Below are positions 41,131 through 43,235 of a stretch of DNA of 43,235 bases, piece by piece (positions within the stretch are counted from its first letter, which is position 1; the number at the start of each line of letters is the position of its first letter). The notes below the pieces were generated by a model that saw only the letters and a list, made by a program, of their open reading frames with translations, made no database searches and was not told where the DNA came from. The stretch is from Candidatus Pelagibacter sp. (GTDB lineage: Bacteria; Pseudomonadota; Alphaproteobacteria; Pelagibacterales; Pelagibacteraceae), in contig JAOIXS010000008.1 in assembly GCA_028225715.1 (NCBI GenBank), forward strand, positions 1 through 43,235, in the 5' to 3' direction. The translations under genes were made by a program, and so were the position numbers.

Positions 41131-42162
41131 TTAATCATTATTTTTTTTTCCACCAAAAACTGTGTGTATTATTTTTGATGGATGAACAGTGCCAACAATT
41201 TGATTGTTTTCATCTATTACAGATACAGATTTTTCTTGGGTTAAAATTTTTTCAGCAACATTTTCAATTATTTCATTTCTTAAAACCTTTAAATCACTTA
41301 AATTTTCATTATTTGGTTTTTCCATCACATCTTCTATCTTTAAAACCTTCTCCCTAGGAACTTCCTCAGTAAAATTTTTTACATATTCTGTTGCTGGATT
41401 TAACACAATGTTAGCTGGAGTATCTAGTTGTTCAATTATACCATCTTTCATTATTGCGATTCGGTCAGCAAGTTTTAAGGCTTCATCAAAATCATGTGTA
41501 ATAAACATAATTGTTTTTTGTAATTTTTCTTGAAGTCTCAAAAATTCATCTTGCATCTCTTTTCTAATTAGAGGATCTAATGCAGAAAATGGTTCATCTA
41601 AAAACCAAATATCAGGCTCAACAGCTAATGATCGAGCAATACCTACTCTTTGCTGTTGTCCACCAGAAAGCTCTCTTGGAAAATAATTTTCTCTTCCATC
41701 AAGACCAACAAGCTTAACCATTTCCATAGCTTTAATAATGCTATCTTTAGTTTTAATGCCCTTGATTTGAAGTGGGAAAGCAATATTTTCCACAACTGTT
41801 TTGTGAGGAAGCAAAGCAAAACTTTGAAATACCATTCCCATTTTATTTCTTCTAAGGTCAATCAGTTCTTTATTACTTAATGAAAGTAAATCTTGACCTT
41901 CTATAAAAATCTTTCCAGCAGTTGCATCTGTTAATCTAGAAATACATCTTAACAATGTTGATTTCCCAGAGCCCGACAAGCCCATCACAACTAACATTTC
42001 ACCTTTTAAAACCTCAAAAGAAGCATTGTTCACACCCACTATACATCCATTTGCTTGAAATGCTTTGGCATCTACATTTCCATTTGCCTCTTGGAGCATT
42101 TTTTTGGCATTTGTACCAAAAATTTTGTAAACAGATTCACATTTTATTACTGTATCAGTCAT
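41131..42162 (-). CDS. Betaine/TMAO-type ABC transporter ATP-binding protein
   Basis: This 343-aa ProV/OpuAA-class ATPase has Walker A GLSGSGKST (61-69), Q-loop VFQSFALLPHKT, signature LSGGQQQ (165-171), Walker B DIWFLDEPFSALDP (184-197) and H-loop MFITHDFDEALKLADR. The C-terminus carries one recognisable CBS-like segment (SVSVIDENNQIVGTVHPSKII), shorter than the tandem CBS of ProV, which senses ionic strength in relatives. It energises the fused permease. It has no adjacent binding-protein gene in view. Confidence 0.9.
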   Translation of the reverse strand: MTDTVIKCESVYKIFGTNAKKMLQEANGNVDAKAFQANGCIVGVNNASFEVLKGEMLVVMGLSGSGKSTLLRCISRLTDATAGKIFIEGQDLLSLSNKELIDLRRNKMGMVFQSFALLPHKTVVENIAFPLQIKGIKTKDSIIKAMEMVKLVGLDGRENYFPRELSGGQQQRVGIARSLAVEPDIWFLDEPFSALDPLIRKEMQDEFLRLQEKLQKTIMFITHDFDEALKLADRIAIMKDGIIEQLDTPANIVLNPATEYVKNFTEEVPREKVLKIEDVMEKPNNENLSDLKVLRNEIIENVAEKILTQEKSVSVIDENNQIVGTVHPSKIIHTVFGGKKNND

Positions 42163-42235
42163 AATGTTTTAATAAGTTATACGAAATAAAAATTAAAATC
42201 ACTTTTTATATTATTTATACTTATTGTTTTTCTCC

Positions 42236-42787
42236 TTAAAAATTTTTAATAAAATAAACTCTTGTATCAATTCCAGTACTTAAAAAATTTAAAACTTCAC
42301 CGTTAACAGTAATCTTTTCATCCACCCCAACATTATTTCCACTCACTGTAAACCCTGCAAAGCATTTATTATTTTCCTTATTCCATTTTACAAACGTTTC
42401 ATCAATTTTGTTTCCATTAATGGTATAAATATGATGTGCTCTAAAATTCAAAAAATTTGCACCCATAATTGCGCGCTGAGGAATAATCTTTGTTGCGTTG
42501 CAGACTTTTTCATATTGTTCTAAAGACAACTTATAATGATCAGTTCCATCATAAAATACTAAAATTCCTGATGGCAAACTTGAAATTAGTTCATTTTGCT
42601 TTCTTGTCTCTGCAATTCTTTCTTCTTCTTTTTTCATTTTAGCAATTAGCTCTTCACCTTCACCAAAAATATTATTTAAGATAGCAAAGAAAAAAATTAC
42701 AACAATTGTTAAGATGACAAGGCCTCCAAATTGTCTAGCTGGCTCAGATATCTTCTTGAATCTATTTAAGTGCATATTTTGTAACAT
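42236..42787 (-). CDS. Membrane-anchored hypothetical protein with periplasmic domain
   Basis: This 183-aa protein has a cytoplasmic basic N-terminus, one helix (GGLVILTIVVIFFFAILNNIF) and a Lys/Glu-rich coiled-coil-like segment before a small globular domain. The domain contains two Cys (VCNATK and NKCFAGF) and GNNVGVDEKITVNGEVLNFLS. An ATG four codons downstream (42775) is an equal start. No family recognised. It lies 73 bases before the ATPase and 6 bases after the MORN protein, so probably belongs with the latter. Confidence 0.68.
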   Translation of the reverse strand: MLQNMHLNRFKKISEPARQFGGLVILTIVVIFFFAILNNIFGEGEELIAKMKKEEERIAETRKQNELISSLPSGILVFYDGTDHYKLSLEQYEKVCNATKIIPQRAIMGANFLNFRAHHIYTINGNKIDETFVKWNKENNKCFAGFTVSGNNVGVDEKITVNGEVLNFLSTGIDTRVYFIKNF

Positions 42788-42793
42788 TTTTAT

Positions 42794-43168
42794 CTATTCT
42801 TGAAATTTACCATTTTTCCAAATTCCTTTTTTTTCTTTTCCATCAGACCATGTAAATGTTCCTTGTCCATTCATAAACCCATTGGCCCATTCCCCATCAT
42901 AAGTTGCACCGTTTGGAAATGTTAAAATACCATTTCCACTCCACACGCTATTTTTAAACCCACCTTTGTAAATATATCCATTGGGCCAAGTCTCGACTCC
43001 TTGCCCTTGCTTTTGTGTACCAACCCAATTGCCTTCGTATGTTGTCTTGTCAGTGTAAGTCCATTTACCAAAACCATCCTTACAATTTCCTTCACAGCCT
43101 GTCTTTCGAGCTGATGCTGAAGTTGCAATTAAAAAACTTAAAGCTATATAAAATAAATATTTTTTCAT
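42794..43168 (-). CDS. Secreted MORN-repeat protein
   Basis: The ATG at 43168 gives a clear signal peptide (MKKYLFYIALSFLIATSASA) that the longer ORF from 43222 would bury. The mature part has about four MORN repeats: YTDKTTYEGNWVG, WPNGYIYKGGFKN, FPNGATYDGEWANG and WSDGKEKKGIWKNG. Two cysteines flank GCEGNC at the mature N-terminus and may bond. MORN proteins are beta-hairpin scaffolds; an envelope or periplasmic adaptor role is likely. It is co-directional with the hypothetical at 42236. Confidence 0.85.
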   Translation of the reverse strand: MKKYLFYIALSFLIATSASARKTGCEGNCKDGFGKWTYTDKTTYEGNWVGTQKQGQGVETWPNGYIYKGGFKNSVWSGNGILTFPNGATYDGEWANGFMNGQGTFTWSDGKEKKGIWKNGKFQE

Positions 43169-43235
43169 TTTTTTAAATTCAGCTACATAAGTAAAAAGAA
43201 ATATTTTTTTCAAGATTATCACTTTTTATACCTAT

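Noticed and set aside
41103..42164. Plus-strand ORFs of 69-109 codons opposite the ABC ATPase gene
   Set aside because: They are antisense to conserved Walker and signature motifs and show no protein-family features.
1..43235. CRISPR arrays, insertion sequences, prophage genes or integrases
   Set aside because: No spaced direct repeats, transposase-like or phage-like proteins were found; the composition is uniform across the window.

Overview
The window is AT-rich, has almost no intergenic space, and most genes either overlap by 1-17 bases (TAATG, ATGA and ATGTCTAA junctions) or lie a few bases apart. Together with the gene content (sarcosine oxidase SoxBDAG, Fhs, trimethylamine monooxygenase, a DmdA-like GcvT protein, a tripartite TRAP transporter and a fused betaine-type ABC permease), this points to a streamlined marine alphaproteobacterium of the SAR11 clade (Pelagibacterales). 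That assignment is an inference from composition and gene content; no rRNA or tRNA was seen. No stretch longer than about 135 bases lacks a gene.

Layout. (1) 1-4652, minus: ETF-ubiquinone oxidoreductase (cut by the window edge), etfA, etfB and an 810-aa dimethylglycine/sarcosine dehydrogenase. This is a complete route from a methylated amine through FAD and ETF to ubiquinone. (2) 4712-8335: a secreted hypothetical, a flavodoxin-fold quinone reductase, a small ORF, a split YeeE/YedE (PmpA/PmpB-like) pair, a CoA-binding protein, an ECHDC3-type crotonase without the usual catalytic glutamates, and a small nucleotidyltransferase. (3) 8408-11782: a Rieske oxygenase diverging from a short MetF-like gene and a 452-aa DmdA-like GcvT gene, with mirrored promoter-like elements between them. 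(4) 11822-12477: a 36-codon membrane ORF and a Yip1-like protein. (5) 12474-15874, minus: a tightly coupled operon of an M19 dipeptidase-like protein lacking three of five expected metal ligands, an unrecognised 550-aa protein, a DUF3726-like protein and a 56-aa zinc-ribbon-like protein. (6) 15989-22089: purEK, a GNAT protein, a cold-shock protein, an alpha/beta hydrolase, a cupin, an Asp/Glu racemase, two hypotheticals and a DMT exporter. (7) 22093-29012: soxBDAG (minus) diverging from fhs (plus). (8) 29016-33174: an amidotransferase and Fe-alcohol dehydrogenase diverging from an aldehyde dehydrogenase and an SDR. (9) 33222-37496, minus: gpsA, a small membrane protein, and dctQ, dctM and dctP. 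(10) 37577-43168: tmm (plus), then a fused betaine/TMAO-type ABC permease, its ATPase, and two envelope proteins (minus).

How it fits together: the window is a C1 and methylated-compound hub. Tmm would oxidise trimethylamine. DMGDH-ETF-ETFQO and SoxBDAG would strip methyl groups from dimethylglycine and sarcosine onto tetrahydrofolate. The DmdA-like/MetF-like pair probably does the same for another methylated compound. Fhs could recover ATP by releasing formate from 10-formyl-THF. Four separate proteins carry a GcvT/aminomethyltransferase fold. The least explained parts are the Rieske/MetF-like/DmdA-like module and the degenerate-M19 operon with its unknown proteins.
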